Origin: an uncultured beta proteobacterium
GTDB lineage: Bacteria; Pseudomonadota; Gammaproteobacteria; Burkholderiales; Burkholderiaceae_C
Length of the DNA: 64,000 nt
Direction: 5' to 3'
NCBI GenBank assembly: GCA_903876735.1
Contig: CAIRAW010000045.1
Location: 1-64,000, forward strand
Positions 1 through 7,918 of this stretch are shown piece after piece. The notes beneath the pieces were generated by a model that saw nothing but the letters and a program-made list of their open reading frames with translations, was not told the origin of the DNA and did not search any database. A program made the translations under genes and the position numbers. Positions within the stretch are counted from its first letter, which is position 1. Each line of letters begins with the position of its first letter.

Positions 1-221
1 GTGCGGTTCTTGTCGTGAATCGTGTCGCGGTATTCACGCGTGTTGTTGTTCGCCATCTCATGGCAGTTGTTGGCGCAGAACTGCTCTGTGCCGGTGTAGA
101 TCATGCTTGTGCCGAACAGGCTCAGTCCGACCACGGCTGCGGCAAACCCCGCCAGCAAAACCACGGAGGCCTTGTTGCCGGTGACCAGGCGTTTTACCTT
201 GGCGAAAACTCTTTTAGGCAT
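1..221 (-). CDS. NapC/NirT (CymA-like) membrane multihaem cytochrome c, N-terminal part
   Basis: Only the first 73 codons are inside the window. After a short basic start, residues about 15-35 form a membrane anchor (LLAGFAAAVVGLSLFG). The first haem site follows, written CANNCHEM. The Met two residues after the haem His is typical of NapC/NrfH/CymA proteins, where it can ligate the first haem. The spacer between the cysteines is three residues, not the usual two. The ATG at 221 is preceded by a GAAGGAA ribosome site. The family oxidises membrane quinol and passes electrons to periplasmic cytochromes. Lying last in a run of Mtr genes, it is the likely inner-membrane quinol link, but the assignment rests on the N-terminus only. 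Confidence 0.8.
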   Translation of the reverse strand, partial: MPKRVFAKVKRLVTGNKASVVLLAGFAAAVVGLSLFGTSMIYTGTEQFCANNCHEMANNNTREYRDTIHDKNR

Positions 222-342
222 TTGCCATTCCTTCACAAAAAACACGCGTCTGCGCACTGACCTGCTTACGCCCAGGCCAAAAGCGTTGCGACCGGGCGGC
301 AGCCACCATGGGCCACCTTACCCGGTCAACAGGGTCAAACCA

Positions 343-672
343 TTACAAAGACAGAATCCACTGAACAGCGTTCTTGATCTCGGCAGCGTCTTTGGTCTTG
401 ACGGCCTTGTGCTCTTCCTTCTTGCCGTCGATCTCGATCATCGGGTTCAGGGTGATGTGCTTGGTCAGCTTGTCCTCTGCGTCAGCCTTGCCCTTGTATT
501 TCTTGGCAACGTCCTTGTAGGCCGGGCCATCTTTTTTCTTGTCCAGAGCGTGGCACTTCATGCAATCACTCTTTTTCAACAGCGCCTGCGCTGCATCGGC
601 ATCCACCGCGGCGTAGGCAAACGAGGCGGTCATCAAACCGCAGGCAACAAACAGGGTTGAAAGAAGCTTCAT
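343..672 (-). CDS. small periplasmic monohaem c-type cytochrome (class I)
   Basis: This 109-residue protein has a signal peptide ending near FAYA and one haem site, CMKCH, near residue 36. It is clearly a paralogue of the cytochrome at 10572-10913: both start the mature part with VDADAA and share a GPA-x-K segment followed by KYKGKAD. A Met lies in the segment LNPMIEID where class I cytochromes often carry the sixth ligand, but a His in KEEHK is the residue shared by both paralogues. Likely a soluble electron shuttle between the NapC-like protein and the MtrA-type cytochrome; that role is inferred from context. Confidence 0.9.
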   Translation of the reverse strand: MKLLSTLFVACGLMTASFAYAAVDADAAQALLKKSDCMKCHALDKKKDGPAYKDVAKKYKGKADAEDKLTKHITLNPMIEIDGKKEEHKAVKTKDAAEIKNAVQWILSL

Positions 673-973
673 TCTGGTAATCCTTGGAAAAATAAAAAGT
701 GTGGCTGGCTGCCACGGCCAAAGCTTAACACTGCCGTCCGCGTGGCGATACGTAGCGTAAATCTAGCGTGGCATCTTAGCAGCGGACCTGCGCCTCTCCC
801 CAAATTTCAAGGTGCAACTTGACGAAGTTTGATCTACCGCAAACTGAAAAATCAAGATCGGATCATTTCGCCGATCTCCAGTGAGAATTCGCCAACAAAA
901 AGACCCGGCACTGTCTCCAGTCCCGGGCCTCATGATGTCAATTCCAGGGCGATGCCCGGATGCATGCGCCTTG
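673..973. other. 301-base gap between monohaem cytochrome and ComEA-like gene
   Basis: The gap holds the terminator of the ComEA-like gene at about 895-927 and, nearer the cytochrome start, an A-rich leader. I see no convincing coding sequence. A reading frame of about 120 codons on the minus strand across 763-1131 is a shadow of the ComEA-like gene and the terminator. A promoter for the downstream cytochrome probably lies here, but I cannot place its hexamers. Confidence 0.5.
895..927 (-). terminator. rho-independent terminator after the ComEA-like gene
   Basis: On the minus strand a nine-base-pair stem (CCCGGGACT with AGTGCCGGG, one G-G mismatch) closes a six-base loop and is followed by TCTTTTTG. 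It lies about 45 bases after the stop codon at 974, so it should separate the ComEA-like gene from the monohaem cytochrome gene. Confidence 0.75.
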
Positions 974-1438
974 CTACTTCTTTTTCTCCATATGGCGTGC
1001 AGCATCCTTGGCAGCCACCAGTTCCCGAATCGTCTGGTACTTTTCATCTGACAGCACGTTCTTGGTATGCAGCCAGGACTTGCTGCCATAGGGTCGACCA
1101 GCAATGATCTTGGCAGACTCTTCCGCGCCAATGCCAGGCAGCTTCTTCAACTCTTCAGCCGTGGCGCTGTTGATATCCACCAATTGGTCAGCCGGTATAC
1201 GCGGCGCCGCCGCGGGTTTGGCAGGCCTCTTGGGTCGGCTGGCGGCGGTCGCTGGCTCAGCAGGCTTGGCGGTTGACGCCTTTGCTGCCGGAACTGATGC
1301 TTTGGCTGCCGGGGCCGAAACTTTCGCCGCCGGAGCTGAGGCTTTGGCAGCCGGGGCATCGGCAGCCATGACTGTGCCAGCGCTCAGCACGATCACCGCA
1401 GCCGACAGCAGCGAAACAGAAAACAGACGGTAACTCAT
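974..1438 (-). CDS. ComEA-like helix-hairpin-helix protein, secreted, Ala/Lys/Pro-rich
   Basis: A 154-residue protein. The ATG at 1438 is chosen over an in-frame ATG nine codons upstream because GGAG sits seven bases before it. A signal peptide ends near VMAA. A low-complexity linker follows, built from heptads of the type APAAKAS. The C-terminal half is a helix-hairpin-helix domain of the ComEA type, with VDINSATAEELKKLPGIG as its hallmark. ComEA binds incoming DNA in the periplasm during transformation. Here the gene is inside the cytochrome locus, so a DNA-uptake role is unproven and the link to electron transfer is unknown. Confidence 0.85.
   Translation of the reverse strand: MSYRLFSVSLLSAAVIVLSAGTVMAADAPAAKASAPAAKVSAPAAKASVPAAKASTAKPAEPATAASRPKRPAKPAAAPRIPADQLVDINSATAEELKKLPGIGAEESAKIIAGRPYGSKSWLHTKNVLSDEKYQTIRELVAAKDAARHMEKKK
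1265..1375 (-). repeat. imperfect 21-base coding repeats (Ala-Pro-Ala-Ala-Lys heptads)
   Basis: The linker of the ComEA-like protein is encoded by about four imperfect 21-base units giving APAAKAS, APAAKVS, APAAKAS and VPAAKAS. The units differ at third positions, so they are old or selected at protein level rather than freshly expanded. Such Ala/Pro/Lys stretches often span cell wall or bind acidic polymers. Confidence 0.7.
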
Positions 1439-1479
1439 AGAACTCCATTCAGGTGAAACATGCACACAGTGCGCATGCT

Positions 1480-1520
1480 AGCAAAAAAACTAACCCGGAT
1501 GCGTTGCCGGATCCGGGTTA
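1480..1520 (-). terminator. rho-independent terminator after the second decahaem cytochrome
   Basis: On the minus strand a perfect ten-base-pair stem (TAACCCGGAT with ATCCGGGTTA) with a ten-base loop is followed by G and seven T. It lies about 65 bases after the stop at 1585 and about 40 bases before the ComEA-like start. Confidence 0.9.
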
Positions 1521-1584
1521 ATGGGTTGGGTGGGAGGCGGACACTGTTGCCAGTGTCCGTTTCCTGTCTAGCGACTACTTTCGC

Positions 1585-4437
1585 TTATTGGTGCACCACC
1601 GCAGCGTCAGCCACCTTGCCAGCGGAGTGGCAGAGTGAGCACAGTTCGATCTTGGCCTGTGCAGCAGCACGCGGCTTGTAGATCGAGCCACCCGATTGGC
1701 TGTCTTCCATGTGGGCACGGGCCTTGGCCGTGTCGTGGCATGAGAAGCAAGCGGCAGCGGTAGGCGAGTTCACCAGATTGGCCGGTTGCGAACTCACGAC
1801 ACCCGTAGCGGCGGTATAGGCCGGCGAAGCCGTGCCATAAGCCGTGTCAGCTGCCACACCGTAGACGGTCGGCAGGAAGGGGGCCGAGGTGCTGGTGCTT
1901 GCAATGGTGCCAGAAGCAACCGTTACATACAGGCGATTGTCGAACTCAGCATTGAAGCTGGCGATCGATGCAGGCGCCGTTGTCGAGTTGACGATGGTCG
2001 ATGAGACTGGGGTCACCGCATTGTTGACAGCACGACGATAAATCGCGCCAGAGTTCACGGTGTTGGGCAAATGGCAGGCTTCGCACTTGCTGATACCACC
2101 CGGATAACCGACGTTGGCAAAGTTGTCAACGGCGTCCACTGCATGCCAGTAGAACGGTTGTGAACGCTTGCCTGCGCCGTGGATGCCGTGCACAAAGCTC
2201 GACGATGCGGCTGACCAGCCACCACTGCTTTGATTCGGGTTGTGGCAGAAGTTGCACGATTGCGCGTCATTGCGCTGACCCGAATGGTAGGCGCTCTCAC
2301 CGAACACACCGAGTTTTTCGTGGCAGGTGTTGCAACGCTCATTCTCGACCAACACGCGGCGGCTGGTGTAGCCAGTAGCGACCTTCCAGACGTTCGGTGC
2401 CGGAACAATCAAGCCACCGATCAGGGTCGTCTTGTTGTACGGGAACAGCGGCAGGTCAATCTGCGTCAGCGGTTGCGTGGCAGGCAGCGCGTAGGTGTAA
2501 CCCACACCAGCCGTCACCATCTTGGCAGTGGTCGGAATGGTCGCGCCAGTCAATGTCACGGTGTAGTAGCCGTTGGCATCGCGTGCCGACAGTGTGCCGG
2601 CACCAGTGGTGGTGGCGGTGCCGTTCCAGATGTTCTTCAGGTAGCCACTCAGATTGGCATTGAAGTCGGTCGGGGCGACGGTCATGCCATCCTGCGGCAC
2701 AGCGAAGCGCACATAGATCGATGGGCTGCCGACGAAACCATTAAGCATTTCAGTCGTCACGCCAGCGGCGTAGGTGTTGAAGGTCACTGGCACGCCAGCG
2801 CTGTCAAGCATACGGAACTGTACGGCGACCTTGCCAGACGTCACGGTCACGTTACCGAGTTCATACGTGAAAGCCTTGGCGCCTGCGGGCAGGTGCTGGG
2901 TGTAGGCAGCGATGGCAGCAGCATTGGTGTTACCCGTTGCAACCGTACCGGGGGCCTGTGCCAAGATGGCAGCAGCGATCGGTGCGACTGGCACGTGGTA
3001 GTCAACAACGTCCTGCGCCTTGTGGCAGGTGGCGCAATCAGCGTCATTGGCGTAAGCCTTGCCAGCGCCGTGGGCATAACCCTGGCCGTTGTAGTTGGTG
3101 ATGCCAGAAACCGTCTTGCCGGTACCGGTTGCGAAGTTGATACCGTCATGGCATGAACCGCAGGCCTTGATGCTGGGTGCGGTCTTCCAGTTGTCGCCAT
3201 TGGGTTGCGCGATCTTGGAGGTGGCCGAACCGTCGTGGCACTTGACGCAATTACGCACGTCTTGCGGGTAGCGGGTTTCGTTCACTGTCACGCCACGGAT
3301 GTTGTAGTTCTTCTTGACCAGGCTCTCACCCATGTGGATCTTGTGAACCCAGCGCGGCATATCCACATTGCTGTAGATGTTGGTGCCGTCGACTGTCTTG
3401 GTTGCGATGTCGCCAACTGTTGCGCCAGTCGAGCCGAGCACGTAGTCGCCGTTGGCGTCAAACGAAGCGGCGGTCGGTGCAGCGTAACCATAGGCGCTCT
3501 GCGGTGTATGACAGGTCACGCACAAGTTCGGGTCCTTACGGCCGTGCAGCAGGGCACCGGCATGGCAGGACTGGCACACGTCAACCTTGGTGATGGTGCG
3601 CGTCGCCGTCACGGCTGCGCCGTCCGGACGGAAGTCCAGGTAAGCCGCTACCGGGTTGGTCGAACTGACCGTGGCCTTCACCGTAAACCCGTCGGGCGTG
3701 TTGGTGCCAGTGCCTGGCTTGGCGCCTTGGAACTGCATGGCAACGCGGTGGGTTTGCGCCGGCGCGTAGGATACATCGCCGAGGTCAGCCTTGACGGTCT
3801 TGACACCGTCATAAGTACCGGCATCGACCACGGTCTTGGCCTGGGTGATGTCACGGTAGAACTTGTAGCTGTAGGCGCCGTTGCCGAGGTCGGTCATGAC
3901 ACCCTGGTTGTCCGTTGTCGGAGAACGTTGGGCAGCCGGGGTTGTACCGGTGCTGTGGTCTGTTGCGCTCTTGAAGGTCGGCGTCGACGTCACGATGTAG
4001 CTCAGCCAGTAGCTGGGGCTGCCATTGACGGCCGGCATCAGCTTGGCAACAGTGAAGCCGAAGTTGGCATAGGCAGCGGCAGTTGCCGTGCTGACCGGGT
4101 TCAGTGAACTGTAGGCCAGACCGGTGATGGGCTTGCCATTTTCATCAACAACCTTGAAGTTGACGACGGGCTTGCCGTCAGCGGGAATGGTGGCGCCGGT
4201 GATCTGAGCAGACCACTTCATGTCGACCCATTGCTTGTCGGTGACGTCGGCCAGCTTGACGACGTCGTTGGCGTTGACACCGGGGGCACCCGCAGCGCCG
4301 GGGGTACCAGCGGCACCGGCTGCGCCTGGCGCACCGTCACTGCCGCCGCCGCAACCGGCAAGAGCTGCAATCGCAAGCACACTTGCTGCAGCGAGCTTTC
4401 CCCAATGGGGAGAGGTTCGATCGTTGAAATACTTCAC
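1585..4437 (-). CDS. OmcA/MtrC-family decahaem c-type cytochrome, surface lipoprotein
   Basis: A 950-residue protein with a lipobox (ALAGC) near residue 29, so it should be lipid-anchored to the outer membrane and probably surface-exposed. Right after the lipid cysteine comes a collagen-like Gly-x-y stretch (about residues 33-54). Ten CxxCH sites fall into two sets of five, about residues 289-470 and 700-935, separated by a long beta-rich segment. This matches the two pentahaem domains of MtrC and OmcA, which reduce Fe(III), Mn(IV), flavins or electrodes outside the cell. It lies after the mtrB gene with its own upstream gap of 283 bases and its own terminator, so it may be a separate unit. 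The RBS AGGAGG upstream supports the start. Confidence 0.95.
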   Translation of the reverse strand: MKYFNDRTSPHWGKLAAASVLAIAALAGCGGGSDGAPGAAGAAGTPGAAGAPGVNANDVVKLADVTDKQWVDMKWSAQITGATIPADGKPVVNFKVVDENGKPITGLAYSSLNPVSTATAAAYANFGFTVAKLMPAVNGSPSYWLSYIVTSTPTFKSATDHSTGTTPAAQRSPTTDNQGVMTDLGNGAYSYKFYRDITQAKTVVDAGTYDGVKTVKADLGDVSYAPAQTHRVAMQFQGAKPGTGTNTPDGFTVKATVSSTNPVAAYLDFRPDGAAVTATRTITKVDVCQSCHAGALLHGRKDPNLCVTCHTPQSAYGYAAPTAASFDANGDYVLGSTGATVGDIATKTVDGTNIYSNVDMPRWVHKIHMGESLVKKNYNIRGVTVNETRYPQDVRNCVKCHDGSATSKIAQPNGDNWKTAPSIKACGSCHDGINFATGTGKTVSGITNYNGQGYAHGAGKAYANDADCATCHKAQDVVDYHVPVAPIAAAILAQAPGTVATGNTNAAAIAAYTQHLPAGAKAFTYELGNVTVTSGKVAVQFRMLDSAGVPVTFNTYAAGVTTEMLNGFVGSPSIYVRFAVPQDGMTVAPTDFNANLSGYLKNIWNGTATTTGAGTLSARDANGYYTVTLTGATIPTTAKMVTAGVGYTYALPATQPLTQIDLPLFPYNKTTLIGGLIVPAPNVWKVATGYTSRRVLVENERCNTCHEKLGVFGESAYHSGQRNDAQSCNFCHNPNQSSGGWSAASSSFVHGIHGAGKRSQPFYWHAVDAVDNFANVGYPGGISKCEACHLPNTVNSGAIYRRAVNNAVTPVSSTIVNSTTAPASIASFNAEFDNRLYVTVASGTIASTSTSAPFLPTVYGVAADTAYGTASPAYTAATGVVSSQPANLVNSPTAAACFSCHDTAKARAHMEDSQSGGSIYKPRAAAQAKIELCSLCHSAGKVADAAVVHQ

Positions 4438-4533
4438 TGTAAGCCTCCTAAGGCGTTAACGTTAAAAACACAACTAAACACTTTACGTTCACTTTACACA
4501 CGGCGATTCTCCTTGTGCGGCGTGGCTGTCAGT

Positions 4534-4547
4534 TTGCGCTAAGTCAA
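4534..4547. promoter_or_regulatory. weak FNR/ANR-like site upstream of the second decahaem cytochrome
   Basis: The 14-mer TTGCGCTAAGTCAA matches the FNR consensus TTGAT-N4-ATCAA at seven of ten positions. It lies about 100 bases upstream of the start at 4437, in the only gap inside the Mtr gene run large enough for a promoter. Support is weak on sequence alone; a perfect site lies at 11043-11056. Confidence 0.3.
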
Positions 4548-4660
4548 ACATCGGGGAGTTAGAACCCGCTTTACCAAGTCATTTCCACCGTGAGCGGGAC
4601 CGGGCAGCCTGTCGCAGCAGGCCATGAACCTGGTCACTGGCCTTGCGCGCGACGTGCAAT

Positions 4661-4695
4661 AAAAAAAGGTGCAACCCTTTTCAGGGTCGCACCTT
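4661..4695 (-). terminator. rho-independent terminator after mtrB
   Basis: On the minus strand a twelve-base stem (AAGGTGCGACCC with GGGTTGCACCTT, one mismatch) with a six-base loop runs into seven T. It follows the mtrB stop at 4721 by about 25 bases, so the mtrCAB transcript probably ends here. Confidence 0.9.
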
Positions 4696-4720
4696 CTTCT
4701 TGATGAAGGTCAGTTGACTG

Positions 4721-6916
4721 CTAAGGCAACTGGTAGCTGTAGCTCACGCCGATGAAGCTGACGTTTTGCGACTGCTTTTGCGCCAACGTGCTGCCGTCGG
4801 AGAACGTGAAGGGAATTCCCTCATAGGCCCAGGCCCAGTCATTCATGCTGGCGCGCTGGTGCACCAGATCCACCCGCACCGCCGAAGCTTTGTCGAGCGT
4901 GTATTTGCCAAACAGCTTGAGCGCCGTCTGGCGGTACACCACATCGGGCAGGCCACCGCTGGCAGCCAGCAGGGCCACGCTGTCGGCCGTGGCCGAGGCG
5001 TCAAGCGTCTGGGCGTAAACGCTGCGGTCGTTCAGGAAGGACAAGCCGCCGCCGACGTTGAACGTGCTGCTGACCTTGCCCGTCACGCCGAAATTGACGC
5101 CCAGGTTCTTGTTGTCAAAGGCCATCACATAAGCCGATGGACGCGCCTGATTCAGGTTCTGCAGGCTTTGCGACAGGTAGCCATTGAGCGCCCAGTTGTC
5201 GGACAGGGTGTAGCCCCAGTCAACACTCAACTGGCTCATACGGGTGTCACGCAGGCCGTAGGCGCCGGGCGTGTCAAAACGGTCCTTGCCGGTTTCAGCG
5301 CTGAACTGCAGCGTCAGGCTCTCACTGGCCTGCCAGTCGGAGAACAGCCGGATCTTGTCGCGCTTGCGGTCCGCCAGCGAGGGCATGAAGACGGCGGTCG
5401 ACGCCAAGCCGGCCACCGGGTCGGCCGGGTTGATGACTTCGGTCAAACCGGTCCCGCTGTTGTCCTTGAGCCAGTTGGAGCCGGTGCGCTTGCTGCTGGA
5501 GACACCAATCGAACCGCTGACGTCTTCTGACATGCGGCGACGCAGATCGGCACGGACCGTGGTTTCATCTGTCTTCTGGCGCAAGGCGCTGATGCCAGAG
5601 ACAGCGCTGGTGCTGGTGAACGTGCCGTGGTCAATGCTTTCACGGTCCGCGCCCAGCGTGCCGCGGTAGTCACTGTTGAAACTCCAGCTGGCCTGCACCT
5701 TGCCGTTGGTCTTGCGATACGGCAGATTGCGGTTGGTGTAGGTATTGGTGTTGCCAAAGGTGCAAGGTGCTGCAAGCTGTGCCGCGCCTTCCACGTTGTA
5801 GCAGCCAATCGTCGTCTGGTCATCGCGGTTTTCATAACGCAGATCGGCCATCAGGCTGAGTTGCGGAATCGGGCGCGACGTCAGACCCAGCTTGCCGGTG
5901 GTTGATGTGACCTGGCCGCCGAGATCGGTGCTGCCCGCCGGTGCTCCGACCAGGCCCATCGCAGCAAAGTCACGGTTCTGCGTGGCCACGCTGCGCCCGA
6001 GCTTGAAGCTGCCGCGCGTGGTGTTGCTGAAATCAAAACTGCCACTCAAATCGAGCTGGTGCGCCTGGTTGTCCGGCGCCAGGGCCAGCGGCGACCCGAG
6101 CAGGCCAAGCAAGGCTGGGTTCGTTGCGGTATTCAAGGCGCCCGGCAGCGAGGCCGTGAGCGTGCCGTTGTCGTTGCGGTAGAAAGAGCCGTAATAGCCC
6201 AAGCTGACCCGCAGTTTGTCCATGGCGTAATTGAGCCGGGCTTCAAGCTGACTGTGGCTGGCCTGGATCGGCTCGGGCAGCATCAGCACAGCCCAACCGG
6301 TATTGGCAGCACAACCGGGCGCAATCACCGACGGGCAGTTCAGACCGATGCCGGACAGGCGTGCGCCTTCCTTCTTCTCGTTCTTCAGATCGAATTCGAA
6401 TTGAAGCGCCGGGGTAATCCATTTGGCCAAACCCAAGCCCAGGCCGGTGCGCTTGGTCTTGAGGTCGAAATCGGTCCCCGTGCCGGGTGCGATCGCGACG
6501 ACCTGCGGCACCGTGGAGCCGAAACCGAGCATGCCGCTGTTGACCGTGTTCGGGTCGTAGCGCACCAGTTGACCGTAGTCGGCGCTGAGCTTCCAGTCGC
6601 CCGGATTCTTCCAGACCAGGTGCAGTTCGCGCGTCTCGCCCAGCAGGTTCGAGCCCTGCAGGTCAACCCATGTCGAGGTCGACTCCTTGCGCAGGCTGTA
6701 GTCAAGGCCGAGCGTCACGGCACTGCTGCGGTTGCGCAGGCCGTTGTACTGGCCAAACAGGGCACGGTCGGCGCTGTCGCCGCTGGCAAGACCCAGGCCA
6801 ACGTCAACAGTGGTCGTCACGCTGTCAGTCTGGGCTTGCGCCGCCATGCAGGCCGTGCATACGGCCATCGCCACCAGGGTGCGATGGAAACGGGGTGAAT
6901 AAACGGATGTGGTCAT
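4721..6916 (-). CDS. mtrB: MtrB/PioB-family outer-membrane beta-barrel of the porin-cytochrome complex
   Basis: A 731-residue protein with a signal peptide ending near AQAQ, followed by alternating polar/hydrophobic strands with many aromatic residues, as expected for the 26-strand barrel that sheathes MtrA and docks MtrC. The length fits MtrB and PioB. Two features differ from the Shewanella protein: the only N-terminal CxxC (CTAC, about residues 20-23) lies inside the predicted signal peptide and would be removed, and the chain ends in YQLP instead of an aromatic residue. The gene lies 16 bases after the MtrA-type gene and must be co-transcribed with it. The symbol is by family and gene order. 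Confidence 0.93.
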   Translation of the reverse strand: MTTSVYSPRFHRTLVAMAVCTACMAAQAQTDSVTTTVDVGLGLASGDSADRALFGQYNGLRNRSSAVTLGLDYSLRKESTSTWVDLQGSNLLGETRELHLVWKNPGDWKLSADYGQLVRYDPNTVNSGMLGFGSTVPQVVAIAPGTGTDFDLKTKRTGLGLGLAKWITPALQFEFDLKNEKKEGARLSGIGLNCPSVIAPGCAANTGWAVLMLPEPIQASHSQLEARLNYAMDKLRVSLGYYGSFYRNDNGTLTASLPGALNTATNPALLGLLGSPLALAPDNQAHQLDLSGSFDFSNTTRGSFKLGRSVATQNRDFAAMGLVGAPAGSTDLGGQVTSTTGKLGLTSRPIPQLSLMADLRYENRDDQTTIGCYNVEGAAQLAAPCTFGNTNTYTNRNLPYRKTNGKVQASWSFNSDYRGTLGADRESIDHGTFTSTSAVSGISALRQKTDETTVRADLRRRMSEDVSGSIGVSSSKRTGSNWLKDNSGTGLTEVINPADPVAGLASTAVFMPSLADRKRDKIRLFSDWQASESLTLQFSAETGKDRFDTPGAYGLRDTRMSQLSVDWGYTLSDNWALNGYLSQSLQNLNQARPSAYVMAFDNKNLGVNFGVTGKVSSTFNVGGGLSFLNDRSVYAQTLDASATADSVALLAASGGLPDVVYRQTALKLFGKYTLDKASAVRVDLVHQRASMNDWAWAYEGIPFTFSDGSTLAQKQSQNVSFIGVSYSYQLP

Positions 6917-6932
6917 TGTTATTCTCCGTGCT

Positions 6933-7874
6933 TCAGCGCGTCATGAGCTGTGGCGTCGGGTTGCTGGTAGACGGATTGTTGGAACCATGGATCTGCGTAT
7001 GGCAGTTCAGGCAACTGCGCCCCTGCCACAGGTTGACCGTGTTCTTTCCGCTGCTGAAATTGCTGGCCACGCCGCTCTGGCCGCCCAGTGCGCCAACGCC
7101 ACCCGCAACGTGCGGCGTATGGCATTGCTGGCACAGTATCGGCGCACGCGCCTTGAGCATACCGGCCACCGCGCTGCCGTGCGGGTTGTGGCAGTTCGAG
7201 CAGTCTTCGGCCACCGGTTCATGCTGGTGCACAAACGGACCGCGCTTCTCGGCATGGCAGGTATAGCAGGTGGCGTTGGTGCTGTCGCGCTTGACCAATT
7301 TGGGACCAACCGAGCCGTGCGGGTTGTGGCAATCCGAGCAGGTCATCTTGCCTTCAGGCACCGGGTGGTGCGACAGGCGGTTGACCTGGGAGCGCTGCTC
7401 CTTGTGGCAGGTGTAGCAGACCTCGGCCTGGGTGGCGCGGTTCATTACCTTGTCGCGGTTGCCGTGGATCTTGTGGCAGGAGTTGCAGGCCACGTCGGCA
7501 TTTTCATGCTGGCTGCCGGCCCAATGCGCGCGCTTGGGGTCTTTGGTGTGGCAGCTCATGCAGGCCGCATTGCGCTCGCTCACTGGCGATGCATAAGACC
7601 GGATGAACATGCGGTCAGGACGCGGCCGGTCTTTGAGTTCCGGCGGTTTCTTGGCATGCGTGGGGCTGGGGCCGTGGCAGGTGATGCAGTCGGGCACACG
7701 TGCGTCGGCTGCAAAGCCGTGGGCCGACTTGCTCATGTCGGGGAGGTCTTCTTCATCGTGACAGGTCACGCACAGTTTGGCGCCGACCTCACCGGCGGCC
7801 CATGCGGTGCCGAACGGGCCGAGCAAGCCCGCCAGACACAGGCCCAAAATGGCCATTGAACTCTTGATTCGCAT
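6933..7874 (-). CDS. mtrA: MtrA/DmsE-family periplasmic decahaem c-type cytochrome
   Basis: A 313-residue protein from the ATG at 7874, which has AAGGGA seven bases upstream and gives a clean signal peptide ending near AWA. An in-frame ATG at 7922 overlaps the upstream stop but has no ribosome site. Ten CxxCH sites (CVTCH, CITCH, CMSCH, CNSCH, CYTCH, CSDCH, CYTCH, CSNCH, CQQCH, CLNCH) are spread evenly over the chain, several followed by NPHG, as in MtrA and DmsE. In the family this rod-like cytochrome is inserted in the MtrB barrel and carries electrons between the periplasm and the outer surface. The gene order surface cytochrome, MtrA, MtrB matches Shewanella mtrCAB. Confidence 0.96.
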   Translation of the reverse strand: MRIKSSMAILGLCLAGLLGPFGTAWAAGEVGAKLCVTCHDEEDLPDMSKSAHGFAADARVPDCITCHGPSPTHAKKPPELKDRPRPDRMFIRSYASPVSERNAACMSCHTKDPKRAHWAGSQHENADVACNSCHKIHGNRDKVMNRATQAEVCYTCHKEQRSQVNRLSHHPVPEGKMTCSDCHNPHGSVGPKLVKRDSTNATCYTCHAEKRGPFVHQHEPVAEDCSNCHNPHGSAVAGMLKARAPILCQQCHTPHVAGGVGALGGQSGVASNFSSGKNTVNLWQGRSCLNCHTQIHGSNNPSTSNPTPQLMTR

Positions 7875-7918
7875 CCCAGATCCCTTCAAAACAGTTGCCG
7901 ACTTGCGGCGACGCAGGC

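Noticed and set aside
2230-3156. Long plus-strand frame opposite the 950-residue cytochrome
   Set aside because: It is antisense to a gene with ten haem motifs, and has no domain pattern or ribosome site. Similar long antisense frames at 12132-13823, 19289-20428 and 48372-49640 are also products of high GC.
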